A DNA stretch of 64,000 nt, from assembly GCA_003955985.1 (NCBI GenBank), contig CP033784.1:1860001-1924000 (forward strand), written 5' to 3'. Positions 16,397-25,215 of this stretch are shown one piece after another. This stretch comes from Corynebacterium jeikeium (GTDB lineage Bacteria > Actinomycetota > Actinomycetes > Mycobacteriales > Mycobacteriaceae). Every line of letters starts with the position of its first letter. The stretch's first letter is position 1. The notes below the pieces were generated by a model. That model ran no database searches. It was not told where the DNA came from and was given only the letters and a program-made list of their open reading frames with translations. Position numbers and translations under genes: made by a program.

Positions 16397-18592
16397 TTAC
16401 TCTTTCGGACTGGTGGGAGCCAGGTGGGCCGGGTCCAGATCAATCCGGCGCAACAACTGGGCGTTCAGGGCCACCACGATGGTCGAGGCAGACATCAAGA
16501 TCGCGCCCACGGCCGGGGACAGCACGAACCCGATCGAGGCGAGCACTCCGGCGGCCAGCGGCACGGCGAGGATGTTGTAGCCAGAGGCCCAGACCAGGTT
16601 CTGGATCATCTTGCGGTAGCTGGCCTGGGACAGCTCAATCATCGACAGCACTGCCCGCGGGTCATCACTGGCTAGGACCACCCCGGCAGATTCCATGGCC
16701 ACATCCGTGCCGGCACCGATGGCGATACCGACCTCCGCACGGGTCAGAGCGGGGGCGTCATTGACACCGTCACCGACCATGGCCACGCTCAAACCCCGGT
16801 CCTGCAGCTGCATGACCTTGGTGTCTTTGTCCTGGGGCAGGACCTCGGCGAAGACCTCATCGATCCCCAGGTCCTGGCCAACCGCCTGGGCCACCTGCTG
16901 CGCGTCACCGGTGATCATCGCGACCTTCACCCCGCGGTCCTGCAGGGCTTTCACGGCGGCGCGGGATTCGGGGCGGATCTTGTCCTCGACGGCCACCGCA
17001 CCGATAATCTGACCGTCGCGGACAATATGGAGCACACCGGCCCCACGCCCGGTCCAGGCACTGGTGGTGTCAGTGAGCTCGGCCGGGGTGGTGAGGTTGA
17101 ACTCGCGCAGCATGTTCGGCCCGCCCACGAGGATCTCAGCGCCATCGACAGTGGCCCGGACCCCCCGGCCGGAGGCGGCGCTGAAACCAGTTGCACGCAT
17201 TTGCCGACGGGAGGCCTCGGGATGGGCGGCCGCGGCCGCCACGATGGCGCGGGCCACGGGGTGCTCGCTGTCGGCCTCCGCGGCGGCGGCCAGGGCCAGC
17301 AGCTCGCCCTCGGTGACGCCGACAGCTGCTGCGACACCGGTGACCGCGTGCGCACCCTCGGTCAGGGTGCCGGTTTTGTCGAAGAGCACCACGTCGATGG
17401 TGCGCATCCGCTCGAGCGCCATCCGGTCCTTGATGAGCACCCCGGATTTCGCGGCCCGCTCGCTGGAGATCGCAATGACCAGCGGAATCGCCAGGCCCAG
17501 GGCGTGCGGACAGGCGATGACCAGCACCGTGACCGTGCGCACCACGGCATTGTCCGGGCTGCCGATGATGGTCCACACCACCGCGGTGATCAGAGCGGAG
17601 ATCAGCGCGAACCAGAACAACAACGCTGCCGCCCGATCCGCCAGGGCCTGGGCCCGGGAGGAGGACTCTTGAGCGTCGGCAACCATGCGTTGGATCCCGG
17701 CCAGGGCGGTGTCCCCGCCGGTAGCCTCCACCCTGATGCGGACGGTGTTGTCGGTGGCCACGGTACCGGCGACCACCTTGTCACCGGTGTCGCGGAAGAC
17801 GGGACGGGATTCGCCGGTGATCATCGCCTCATCGAATTCGGCGGCTCCGTCGATGATGGTTCCGTCGGCCGGCACCCGGGCACCGGCCCTCACCAGCACG
17901 ACGTCGTCGACGACCAGCTCGGAGATGGCCACGGTGCGGGTGGTCCCGTCGATGACTTTCTCGGCCTCATCCGGCAGCAGGGCAGCCAGCGCGTCAAGCG
18001 CGGAGGACGCGGCCCCGAGAGCACGCATCTCCAGCCAGTGACCCAGCAGCATGATGGTCACTAGCAGGGCCAGCTCCCACCAGAAGTCCAGGTCAAAACC
18101 GCCCAGCCCCAGAGTGGTGACCCAGGAGGCGACAAACGCCACGGTGATGGCCATGGCGATCAGGAGCATCATCCCGGGTTGGCGGGATTTCAGTTCTTTC
18201 CATCCGCCCTTGAGGAAAGGCGTTCCGCCGTAGACGAAGATGATCGTGCCCAGCACCGGGGGGATCCAGGTGGATCCGGGGAATGCCGGGAGGTGGTAGC
18301 CGAGCAGGTGGGCGACCATGGGGCTGAAAATAACGGCGGGAATGGACAGAATCAGCGACCACCAGAAGCGGTCCCGAAACATTGCAGTGCTGTGTCCAGC
18401 GTGTTCGCCGTGACCATGAACGTGGTGGTCTTCGTCCAGGGCGGAGTGCGGGTGATCGTGGGGCATCCCCTGGCCGTGGGTGTCGGCATCTGTGTGGTGT
18501 TCGTGGCTGGCATGATCCGGGTGGTGGGTGTGGTCTGTTTCCGGAGCGGGGTGATCACCATGGTGATCGCCGGAATGGTGGAGAGTGCTCAT
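16397..18592 (-). CDS. copB: copper-exporting P1B-type ATPase, CopB type
   Basis: A 731-residue ATPase. Residues 1-65 are a His-rich, metal-binding tail (HHSGDHHGDH; HTHHPDHASHEHH). The membrane metal site is CPH (Cys361), the mark of the P1B-3/CopB class, and the phosphorylation motif DKTGT holds Asp405. It should pump copper out of the cytoplasm. The start at 18592 is chosen because GGAAGGAAC lies just before it; an upstream in-frame codon at 18610 lacks this. It sits downstream of the HMA-protein gene, in the same order as the C. glutamicum cop locus. Confidence 0.88.
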   Translation of the reverse strand: MSTLHHSGDHHGDHPAPETDHTHHPDHASHEHHTDADTHGQGMPHDHPHSALDEDHHVHGHGEHAGHSTAMFRDRFWWSLILSIPAVIFSPMVAHLLGYHLPAFPGSTWIPPVLGTIIFVYGGTPFLKGGWKELKSRQPGMMLLIAMAITVAFVASWVTTLGLGGFDLDFWWELALLVTIMLLGHWLEMRALGAASSALDALAALLPDEAEKVIDGTTRTVAISELVVDDVVLVRAGARVPADGTIIDGAAEFDEAMITGESRPVFRDTGDKVVAGTVATDNTVRIRVEATGGDTALAGIQRMVADAQESSSRAQALADRAAALLFWFALISALITAVVWTIIGSPDNAVVRTVTVLVIACPHALGLAIPLVIAISSERAAKSGVLIKDRMALERMRTIDVVLFDKTGTLTEGAHAVTGVAAAVGVTEGELLALAAAAEADSEHPVARAIVAAAAAHPEASRRQMRATGFSAASGRGVRATVDGAEILVGGPNMLREFNLTTPAELTDTTSAWTGRGAGVLHIVRDGQIIGAVAVEDKIRPESRAAVKALQDRGVKVAMITGDAQQVAQAVGQDLGIDEVFAEVLPQDKDTKVMQLQDRGLSVAMVGDGVNDAPALTRAEVGIAIGAGTDVAMESAGVVLASDDPRAVLSMIELSQASYRKMIQNLVWASGYNILAVPLAAGVLASIGFVLSPAVGAILMSASTIVVALNAQLLRRIDLDPAHLAPTSPKE

Positions 18593-18643
18593 GACGTTCC
18601 TTCCGCTCAACCCGGTCGGGGTCGAGATGATGGGTAAAACTGA

Positions 18644-18970
18644 TCAGGATAAGACGGTGTAGCCGGCCTCCTCGATGGCCCGGCGAACCATCTCCGGAGG
18701 TACGGCACCGGTGACCGTGACGGTGGAAACACCACCAGCAGCGAGGTCAATCTGGACGTCGTCGACCTGGGGGAGCCCCTGAAGGGCCTGAGTCACGCTT
18801 TTCGCGCAATGCCCGCAGGTCAGGCCGGTGACCTGGTAGCTAGGGGAGGACCCTCCTGCTGACGAGTCGCTGGCGGCAGGGATAGAGGCGGTGTCGGCAC
18901 GTGAGGCAGGTCCGCAACAGCTGCAGCCGTGGGAGGCCATCGGCAAGAGGCGGGGCGGGGAGGTGATCAT
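18644..18970 (-). CDS. heavy-metal-associated domain protein (CopZ-like)
   Basis: 108 residues. An N-terminal Cys cluster (GCSCCG, 15-20) and a Ser/Ala linker precede one HMA domain with the metal-binding TCGHC motif (Cys52, Cys55). The protein probably carries Cu(I) to the CopB exporter or buffers it. The ATG at 18970 has TAGGAG nine bases upstream; a longer frame to 19042 would cross the CsoR-like palindrome and is rejected. The gene lies 51 bp upstream of copB and is probably co-transcribed with it. Confidence 0.85.
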   Translation of the reverse strand: MITSPPRLLPMASHGCSCCGPASRADTASIPAASDSSAGGSSPSYQVTGLTCGHCAKSVTQALQGLPQVDDVQIDLAAGGVSTVTVTGAVPPEMVRRAIEEAGYTVLS

Positions 18971-19015
18971 GGGAAAGCTCCTACGGGTCGGTGGGATGCG
19001 GTAACGCTCGCTAGC

Positions 19016-19036
19016 ATATACCCCCCTGGGGTATAT
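19016..19036. promoter_or_regulatory. CsoR-type copper operator
   Basis: TATACCCCCCTGGGGTATA is a near-perfect dyad that matches the CsoR operator pattern (TAnnCCCCnnnGGGGnATA-like). It sits upstream of the HMA-copB pair and downstream of copS. No csoR gene is seen in the window, so a chromosomal CsoR elsewhere would have to act on it (inference). Confidence 0.7.
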
Positions 19037-19081
19037 TTTCAAGGAGTGGAGGGCACGGCCCTCACACGGGGCAGGGTGTGC

Positions 19082-20209
19082 TCACCGAGCAGCCTCCTCA
19101 CTGTCGGGAGGAGACAGCGGGAGGCGGAGGGCAAACACCGCTCCGCGACCGGGTCCGGGGGAGGTGGCGGTGAGAGTGCCGCCGTGGGCCTCGATTAATG
19201 CCTTGGAGATGGTCAGACCGATACCGGACCCGCCGTTGTCCCGGCTACGGGCGGCATCCCCCCGGTAGAAGCGTTCGAAGATGTGTCCGAGCTGGCCAGG
19301 TGGGATGCCCTCGCCGTCATCGGCGACGTGGATGAGCGCGGTGGACGCCCCCTGTCGGTGGACGCTAATCTGGACCTGCCCGCCGGCCGGGGTGTGCCGT
19401 AGCGCGTTCGACAGGGGATTGCTCATCACCTGGCCGAAGCGTTGCCGGTCCACGAGCACCCGGGCGGTGTCCGTAATGGTCTCGACCTGTAAATCGACGC
19501 CTTTGTCAGCATAAGCTTCCCCCGCGGCAGCAGCGGCGGTATGGAGCAGATCCCCGAGCCTTTCCTCTGCCAGGTCCAAATCGATCCGGTGTTCCTGGGC
19601 CCGGGAGACATCGTCAATGTCTTCCATCAACCGGGTCAGGCGGGTGAGTTGGTCAGCCATGATCGTATGGTTGGCATTATTCCAGTCCACGACCCCGTCC
19701 TGGAGACCATCGAGGTAGACCGTGAGCACCGATAAGGGGGTGCCCATTTCGTGGGCCAGATCAGAGAGCATCTGGCGGCGGACCTGTTCGGTGTGTTCCA
19801 GCCGGTCGGCCATGGTGTTGAAGGCATCCGCCAGGGTGGCGACCTCGGGGCCTGCTTCTCCGGCGGGCACGCGGATACGGGAGTTACCGGCCGCCAGGCT
19901 GGTAGCGGCGCGGGCGAGATCCTGCAGGGGGGTGCGCAGACGCCGCGATAACCACAGGCTGGCCAGTAGGGCGCTGATCAAGGCAGTGGGCAGGGCGACG
20001 GCCAGGGTGATTAGGTTGGCGTCCCGGTAGGCCTGCTCGGCATGGAACAGCTCCAGCGAGGGGTCCTCCCGGCCGGCCATCAACATATGATCATGGAACA
20101 GGGTCGGCCCCACCGTCGTGGCCACGGCCGCGGCCACCATCAGGCTAATCACCACGACCAACACCTGGGCGGCCAGGAAGCGGAAGGTCAGGCCGGGTCC
20201 GTGATTCAT
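19082..20209 (-). CDS. copS: copper-sensor histidine kinase
   Basis: A 375-residue membrane kinase: two transmembrane helices (~12-34 and ~66-88) around a short extracellular loop with His/Met (FHDHMLMAGRED), then HAMP, a HisKA H-box SDLAHEMGTPLSVL with His153, and the ATPase N, G1 and G2 boxes (NALRHTP; DDGEGI; GGSGIGLTISKAL). It should sense extracytoplasmic copper and phosphorylate CopR. It overlaps the copR stop by four bases, so the two are co-translated. The copper role rests on the neighbours and the C. glutamicum CopRS order. Confidence 0.85.
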   Translation of the reverse strand: MNHGPGLTFRFLAAQVLVVVISLMVAAAVATTVGPTLFHDHMLMAGREDPSLELFHAEQAYRDANLITLAVALPTALISALLASLWLSRRLRTPLQDLARAATSLAAGNSRIRVPAGEAGPEVATLADAFNTMADRLEHTEQVRRQMLSDLAHEMGTPLSVLTVYLDGLQDGVVDWNNANHTIMADQLTRLTRLMEDIDDVSRAQEHRIDLDLAEERLGDLLHTAAAAAGEAYADKGVDLQVETITDTARVLVDRQRFGQVMSNPLSNALRHTPAGGQVQISVHRQGASTALIHVADDGEGIPPGQLGHIFERFYRGDAARSRDNGGSGIGLTISKALIEAHGGTLTATSPGPGRGAVFALRLPLSPPDSEEAAR

Positions 20210-20928
20210 GGCTGCCCCACCCGGTAGCCCACGCCACGCACGGTGTCGATAAACCCCCGGCCTCGGGTGTCGGTGCCGAGCTTGCGACGCAAGTTGCCTA
20301 TGTGGACATCGACGATGCGTTCATCACCGACCCAGGTGGTGTCCCAGACCTCGGTGACCAGGTCGTGGCGGGTCAGCGCCTGGCCGGGGCGCAGGGCCAG
20401 GGCAACCAGCAGCTCGAACTCCGTGCGGGTGAGCTCCACGGTAGTCTCCCCCACCCGCACCTGATGGGCGACGGGGTCAAGGATGAGGTCACCAACGATT
20501 AAGGGGGTGGTCACCTGCGGTGGGGTGGTGCTGGTGCGCGGGCGGCGCAGCACTGCATGCACCCGGGTCACCAGTTCCCGGATGCTAAAAGGTTTGGTGA
20601 TGTAGTCATCCGCCCCCAGGGTCAAACCGCTGATCTTGTCGTCCTCGCTGCCACGCGCGGTGAGCATGAGGATGTAGCAGTCCGAGAAGGTGCGGATCCG
20701 TCGGCACACCTCCAGGCCGTCGAGTTCGGGCAGCCCCAGATCCAGCACCACAACATCGGGGGAAAAGCGACGGGTCTCGTCCACGGCCTGGGTGCCGGTG
20801 TGCGCCTGACGGGTATCGAAGCCTGCCCGGATGAGGTAGGAGGCCACCATCTGAGCCAGGGGTTGTTCATCATCGACGACCAGCACCCGCCCCGGGGGCG
20901 TGGCGGTGGTCGGTGTGTGGTCAGCCAT
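20206..20928 (-). CDS. copR: OmpR-family response regulator
   Basis: 240 residues: receiver domain (VLVVDDEQPLAQM; phospho-acceptor Asp63 in VLDLGLPELDG; Lys in ADDYITKPF), then a winged-helix DNA-binding domain (residues ~145-238, ending DTRGRGFIDTVRGVGYRVG). It is the partner of CopS. A CopR-type direct repeat lies just upstream (20988-21006), between it and the divergent cueP-multicopper oxidase genes, so it probably controls both directions. Confidence 0.88.
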   Translation of the reverse strand: MADHTPTTATPPGRVLVVDDEQPLAQMVASYLIRAGFDTRQAHTGTQAVDETRRFSPDVVVLDLGLPELDGLEVCRRIRTFSDCYILMLTARGSEDDKISGLTLGADDYITKPFSIRELVTRVHAVLRRPRTSTTPPQVTTPLIVGDLILDPVAHQVRVGETTVELTRTEFELLVALALRPGQALTRHDLVTEVWDTTWVGDERIVDVHIGNLRRKLGTDTRGRGFIDTVRGVGYRVGQP

Positions 20929-20987
20929 AGACCCCAGTATCGCTCCGGCCAGGGGGGAATACCATCCTCGCTCAGTGCCCGGCGGGG

Positions 20988-21006
20988 AATCTTCATCAAA
21001 TCTTCA
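20988..21006 (-). promoter_or_regulatory. CopR box
   Basis: On the minus strand: TGAAGATTTGATGAAGATT, a tandem repeat with a 2-bp gap. It matches the CopR target described for C. glutamicum (TGAAGATTT, two bases, TGAAGATTT) with one base lost at the end. It lies 60 bp upstream of copR. Confidence 0.75.
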
Positions 21007-21332
21007 AATATAACCCTTCGACCGCCGTCACCCCTGTGCCCCACCCCGGGCCGGCGGCATCGCCTCCCCTGGTCGGTTCAGCAGGCGCCACCAGGGGTTT
21101 CACTGCAAGCACCGCATACCCGGGGCGGGTAGAAGGACATCGCCCACGGCTGTGGGGTGGTGTCCCGGTGGTGACCCAGCTCACCGAATTCACCCTCTTT
21201 TCGCCCTGCTATAAAGCTGTGAGCAGGGTTTTTGATTTCTAGCCCGTCAGGCACCCGTGCTAGATAAAGGTATGGCATCGACCTTGAGGCGGTGTCTTCT
21301 CACGGTCCTACCCACGATCCAAGGAGATTGAC
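21007..21332. other. divergent regulatory region between copR and the cueP-like gene
   Basis: About 325 bp with no gene. Together with the CopR box it should hold the promoters for both directions. No further operator was recognised. Confidence 0.45.
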
Positions 21333-21908
21333 GTGAAACGAGCAGCGATCGCAGTCGCCGCCCTTGCCCTCGCCCTCACGGGGTGTTCGGCCGCCGACCC
21401 GGAACCCACGGCCGACGGGACGGTGTCCCAGGATACGTTCCTGACTACCCATGGCCTGACCGACATGGACGCGGTGGAGATCATTGATCACCTTGACCGG
21501 CAGAAGGTCGCTGAGCGTCCCACGGATCTGATCGCCTCAGTGCGTGCCGATGAACTGCTGCTCTCGAGCGGTGACCAGGAAGTCATGGTCGATCTTCCCG
21601 ACAATCAGACGTATGTCTCGATCGCACCCTATCTCACCTCCACCCACGACTGCTTCTACCACAGCCTCACGACCTGCCTGGGGGAACTCAGCAATGAGGA
21701 TATCCAGGTCACGATCACCGATGAGGCGACCGGTGAGGTGCTGGTGGACGAGGCGACAACCACCTTCGACAACGGGTTTATTGGCTTCTGGCTTCCCGAT
21801 GATGTCACCGGCCTGATTGAGGTCAGCTACCAGGGGCGTACCGGCACCACGGAGTTTTCCACCACCGACGACGGTGCCACCTGTGTCACAGACCTGCGCC
21901 TGACGTGA
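21333..21908 (+). CDS. cueP: CueP-family copper-binding lipoprotein
   Basis: A 191-residue exported protein: lipoprotein signal with lipobox LALTGC (Cys18), then a CueP-like body with the signature HDCFYHSLTTCLGEL (two cysteines about seven residues apart) and a third Cys near the C terminus (GATCVTDLRL). CueP binds copper outside the cytoplasm. The GTG start has AAGGAG eight bases upstream. It is 70 bp upstream of the multicopper oxidase and faces copR across the CopR box. Confidence 0.82.
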   Translation: MKRAAIAVAALALALTGCSAADPEPTADGTVSQDTFLTTHGLTDMDAVEIIDHLDRQKVAERPTDLIASVRADELLLSSGDQEVMVDLPDNQTYVSIAPYLTSTHDCFYHSLTTCLGELSNEDIQVTITDEATGEVLVDEATTTFDNGFIGFWLPDDVTGLIEVSYQGRTGTTEFSTTDDGATCVTDLRLT

Positions 21909-21978
21909 TGGCTCAGCAGGGTCCTCACCTGCACCTGTCTCCCGTGTCACTGAATTCTTACACCAGGAAGGTTAAATC

Positions 21979-23460
21979 ATGACGAATGCGTTTTCCCGAC
22001 GACAGTTTCTGCTCGGCGGGCTCGTCCTCGCCGGCACCGGGGCCGTGGCTGCCTGCACCAGCGACCCTGGACCCGCTGCCCCGGCAGCAGGTCCCTCCCT
22101 TCGCCCCACTTCCACCCCCACTGCGCTCGGTGAGCCGACGGTGCGCCGGACACTGACCGCCCGGCCCCTCTCTCTGGATATCGGCGGCATCGAAGCCAAG
22201 ACGTGGGGATACGTCTCTGACACCGGGGATGCGGCCATTGAGGCCACCGCCGGCGATGTCCTCCAGGTCGATATCACCAATGAACTGCCTGAGAGCACCT
22301 CCATCCACTGGCATGGCATCGCACTCCACAACGCAGCCGACGGTGTGCCCGGCATGACCCAGGCCCCCATTGAACCTGGCGAGTCTTTCTCCTATGTTTT
22401 TGAAGTCCCCCACGGTGGCACCTACTTCTACCATTCCCACACCGGCCTGCAGCTTGATCGCGGCCTCCACGCCCCACTGATCGTCCGTGACCCGCAAGAC
22501 GCTGAAGACCAGGACGTCGAGTGGACCATCGTGCTCGACGACTGGGTCGATGGCATTCAGGGCACTCCCGACGATGAGCTCGACAAGCTCACCGGAATGG
22601 GTTCGGGCGACCATAACGGGAAGAAGGGGATGGGAGGTCACGGCCATATGATGCACGGCACCCCGGACCGGGTACTGGGCGGGGATGCCGGCGATGTGAT
22701 GTATCCGCACTACCTCATCAACGGACGTATCCCCCGTGCTCACCGGACCTTCGAGGCTCGCCCGGGCGACAAGGCCCGCCTGCGGTTTATCAACTCCGGC
22801 GGTGACACCATCTTCAAGGTGGCCCTCGGTGGTCACCGCATGACCGTCACCCACAGCGACGGCTTCCCCGTCCAGCCCCGGGAGACCGAATCGATCTACC
22901 TGTCGATGGGCGAGCGTGTCGACGTCGAGGTCATCCTCGGCGACGGCATCTTCCCGCTCACGGCTTTGGCGGTGGGTAAGGACGACCGCGCCTTCGCCGT
23001 CATCCGCACCGCCGGCGGCCAGGCCCCCCGCCCCGATGTCGACTTCCCCGAGTTGTCATCCACCGGACTGCTTCTGTCCTCCCTGAAGCCAGCAGACCGT
23101 GCACTCCTGCCCGAGGGCGCACCAGACCGAGAAGTCAGCATCGACCTGGGCGGGCAGATGATGCCGTATGAATGGAGCATTCTCACCGACGGCCAATCGT
23201 CCTCCGCGACCGTGCAGGAGAGCCAGCGCCTGCGGATGGTCATGCGCAACAGGACCATGATGCCCCATCCAATGCACATCCACGGCCACACGTGGGCGCT
23301 GCCCGGCAGCGGCGGGCTACGCAAGGACACCGTCCTTCTCCGCCACGGTGAAACCATGATCGCCGACCTGATTGCTGACAACCCCGGTGAGTGGGCATTT
23401 CACTGCCATAACGCCTATCACATGGAAACCGGGATGCTCAGCTCGCTTCGCTACGAGTAA
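21979..23460 (+). CDS. copO: multicopper oxidase
   Basis: A 493-residue laccase-like enzyme with a twin-arginine signal (RRQFLLGGLVLAG) that ends in a lipobox (VAAC). The four copper-ligand motifs are present: HWHGIAL, YFYHSHTG, HPMHIHGHTW and the C-terminal HCHNAYHMETGM. It should oxidise Cu(I) to less toxic Cu(II) on the cell surface. A Met/His-rich loop (MGGHGHMMHG, ~residues 217-226) is a likely extra copper site. GGAAGG precedes the ATG. Order and type match CopO of C. glutamicum. Confidence 0.9.
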   Translation: MTNAFSRRQFLLGGLVLAGTGAVAACTSDPGPAAPAAGPSLRPTSTPTALGEPTVRRTLTARPLSLDIGGIEAKTWGYVSDTGDAAIEATAGDVLQVDITNELPESTSIHWHGIALHNAADGVPGMTQAPIEPGESFSYVFEVPHGGTYFYHSHTGLQLDRGLHAPLIVRDPQDAEDQDVEWTIVLDDWVDGIQGTPDDELDKLTGMGSGDHNGKKGMGGHGHMMHGTPDRVLGGDAGDVMYPHYLINGRIPRAHRTFEARPGDKARLRFINSGGDTIFKVALGGHRMTVTHSDGFPVQPRETESIYLSMGERVDVEVILGDGIFPLTALAVGKDDRAFAVIRTAGGQAPRPDVDFPELSSTGLLLSSLKPADRALLPEGAPDREVSIDLGGQMMPYEWSILTDGQSSSATVQESQRLRMVMRNRTMMPHPMHIHGHTWALPGSGGLRKDTVLLRHGETMIADLIADNPGEWAFHCHNAYHMETGMLSSLRYE

Positions 23461-23610
23461 CCCCCACAGCAGGGTTGAGTGCCGAGGTGGGCAGAGTCGC
23501 TGCAGGCCACCCACCGGGCAGCACGATGACCTTCCTCGGTGTTGTGGTCTTCCGGGACAACCAAAACACCGTCTTCTTCCCCACCGCCCCGGAATATGGA
23601 GATCTAATCC

Positions 23611-23824
23611 ATGCCGAGCACACCCCCGCAGAGCCGCCATCGCGGTTGCCGCGGTGCTCATCGCCGTGACCCTGGTGGCCTGTTCCTCAGGCGACGGCGA
23701 AACGCCGTCGCCGTCGGGGGCACCTTCCAGTTCCACTCACCAGGAGGCCAAACCGAGATTATCTACGCAGAGGAGGAACGTGCCCCGCTGCCGGACTTCT
23801 CCGACCCGTCGCTGATGGAGGAGG
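23611..23824 (+). pseudogene. TlpA-like thioredoxin lipoprotein, truncated and frameshifted
   Basis: Two frames together give the start of a secreted TlpA-type redoxin: a lipoprotein signal (RRAAIAVAAVLIAVTLVAC) and then, one base out of phase, FQFHSPGGQTEIIY...ERAPLPDFSDPSLMEEG. The thioredoxin domain itself is absent, because an IS3 transposase fragment starts right after. It was probably the last gene of the copper operon. Confidence 0.6.
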
Positions 23825-23979
23825 GTCTACCTGTCACCGGTGATGGACCTGTTCGACCGTTCAATCGTTGCCCACACCGTGGCTACATCGCCGACGACAG
23901 CGTTGACCGCCGAATCCTTAGCTCAGGCGATTAAAACGTGTGCGCCTGAACCTGGGTGAATGATGCACACCGATCAACC
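23825..23979 (+). pseudogene. IS3-family transposase fragment
   Basis: In one frame: VYLSPVMDLFDRSIVAHTVA, LTAESLAQAIKTCAPEPG, then a stop (TGA where TGG is expected) and MMHTDQ. This is part of the rve integrase core of an IS3 OrfB, including the second catalytic-Asp region (HTDQ). It is cut at both sides, by the TlpA remnant and by the recombinase remnant. Confidence 0.6.
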
Positions 23980-23983
23980 TAGC

Positions 23984-24397
23984 CCCTTTACGCTCGACTT
24001 CACCGCGTGCCACGGCCGCCTTGATGCGCGCGAACATCCGGCCTCCGTCAGTACTGAGGTCCGCATCACCATTCGCGGTAACAAGCTTCAACCCGTGCTC
24101 TTCCGCTCTGTCGATCCACTCTTCGAGCTGCGAGGGCTGTCGTGTTAGACGATCCAAGTCCTAGCAAATAATCGCGTCTAGCTCGCCTCGCTTAAGACTA
24201 GCGACCATCGCGTCGTAGTCGGGACGTTCCACGTCTTTCTTAGAGGCCGAGATCGACTGATCCACATAGGTGTGTACGACCGTCCAGCCACGCTGCTTTG
24301 CAATGGCTTTACAGTCTTCTCGCTGACGCTCGATGGCAAGACCGTTCATGGCAGCATCGAGCGAGATGCGAAGGTAAATGGCAGCACGTGTTGTCAC
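23984..24397 (-). pseudogene. serine recombinase, truncated copy of the 42673-44184 gene
   Basis: From a GTG at 24397 it reads TTRAAIYLRISLDAAMNG..., clearly a relative of the intact recombinase at 42673-44184 over residues 1-137. There is one nonsense codon (TAG where TGG encodes Trp in AIICWDLDR) at about 24162, and the frame is lost after VARGEVERKG, where IS3 sequence joins. The catalytic Ser12 region is kept. Like the intact gene, its start lies next to a ychF-tail sequence (24418). Confidence 0.85.
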
Positions 24398-24417
24398 ACA
24401 ACTAGCACTAGCTCGCC

Positions 24418-24475
24418 TTAGGTTACGTTGAACTTGAACTTGAACTCGACGGCATCTCGTTGCAAAGTTACTCCC
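24418..24475 (-). repeat. ychF 3'-end-like repeat D (candidate att site)
   Basis: The minus strand reads DAVEFKFKFNVT followed by TAA, with a six-base internal duplication. The left flank resembles the flank of native ychF (recombinase start, CTAGC.C...CGCCT.AGGTTAC). The right flank TCGTTGCAAAGTTACT equals that of repeat B. Confidence 0.75.
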
Positions 24476-24508
24476 TCTCGTTAACACCATCAAAAGGAGT
24501 GTTATCCA

Positions 24509-24762
24509 ATGAAAGCGTTCGGCTTCTTAAGCTTCGGGCATTACGCCTTCGGCAGCTAGCGCGGGCCATCTGCGGAAAAGATCGCCAAGACTCATCTGGA
24601 GATCACCCAGGCTGCGGACGAAATCGGCGTGAACAACGCGTCCTTCCGAGTCCACCACTTCGCGCTGCAGGCCTCCGCCCCGATGCCGCTGCTGTGTGCT
24701 GTCGCGGCCAACCACCAAAAACATCGAGGTGGGCACCGGCGGCATCGACATGCGCTAGCGCA
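24509..24762 (+). pseudogene. truncated copy of the LLM oxidoreductase gene
   Basis: Nearly identical to 11314-11565 over about 250 bp, from the ribosome site through MKAFGFLSFGHYAFG to GTGGIDMR. A TAG replaces a CAG codon (24557 region), one base is inserted near 24712, and the copy stops at ATGCGCTAGCGC. It is non-functional. The shared piece includes the ychF-tail right arm, so the two junctions are related. Confidence 0.85.
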
Positions 24763-24801
24763 TATCGGGGTTGTAGCGTTTGAGTCATTGACTCCCGTCG
24801 T

Positions 24802-25191
24802 CTACAAGTACCTACACACTTGATCGGTGCTGCACGTTTCAGGGTCCGGGTGCGCGGCGTCCTGTCTGAGGTCCGCGATAGTGTCGCGCAGCACGGAGAG
24901 CTGCGCGATCTGCTGCTCGATCTCAGCGAGGCGCACGTCAAGCAGGTCGCGCACGTGCTCGCAGGGCGCATGGCCGCCGTCGCGGATGTCGAAGATCTGG
25001 CGGATCTGGGCGAGGGTGAGGCCCGCGGCCTGGCCGCGGTGGACGAAGTCGATCCGAGCGACCATCTCGGGCGCGTAGTCGCGGTATCCGGACGGCGTGC
25101 GCTCGGTCGGGGGCAGAAGGCCCTGTTCCTCGTAGAAGCGAAGGGTCTTCGCGGTAGTGCCCGCCCTCTCGGCGAGTTCTCCGATCCGCAA
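24802..25191 (-). CDS. merR: MerR-family metal-responsive regulator
   Basis: A 129-residue regulator: MerR helix-turn-helix (MRIGELAERAGTTAKTLRFYEEQGLLPP, 1-28), a coiled-coil dimer helix, and cysteines placed for metal binding (GHAPCEHV, then PETCSTDQVC). It is divergent from merA, with a dyad operator between them. It should activate merA and the following gene when Hg(II) binds. The distance from merA and the Cys set support the call, but other thiophilic metals are possible. Confidence 0.82.
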   Translation of the reverse strand: MRIGELAERAGTTAKTLRFYEEQGLLPPTERTPSGYRDYAPEMVARIDFVHRGQAAGLTLAQIRQIFDIRDGGHAPCEHVRDLLDVRLAEIEQQIAQLSVLRDTIADLRQDAAHPDPETCSTDQVCRYL

Positions 25192-25215
25192 TGCTGTCTC
25201 CCTCCGTGGCCGCGC

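Noticed and set aside
16160..18064. Plus-strand frames across copB
   Set aside because: They run antisense to an ATPase gene with all catalytic motifs in place.
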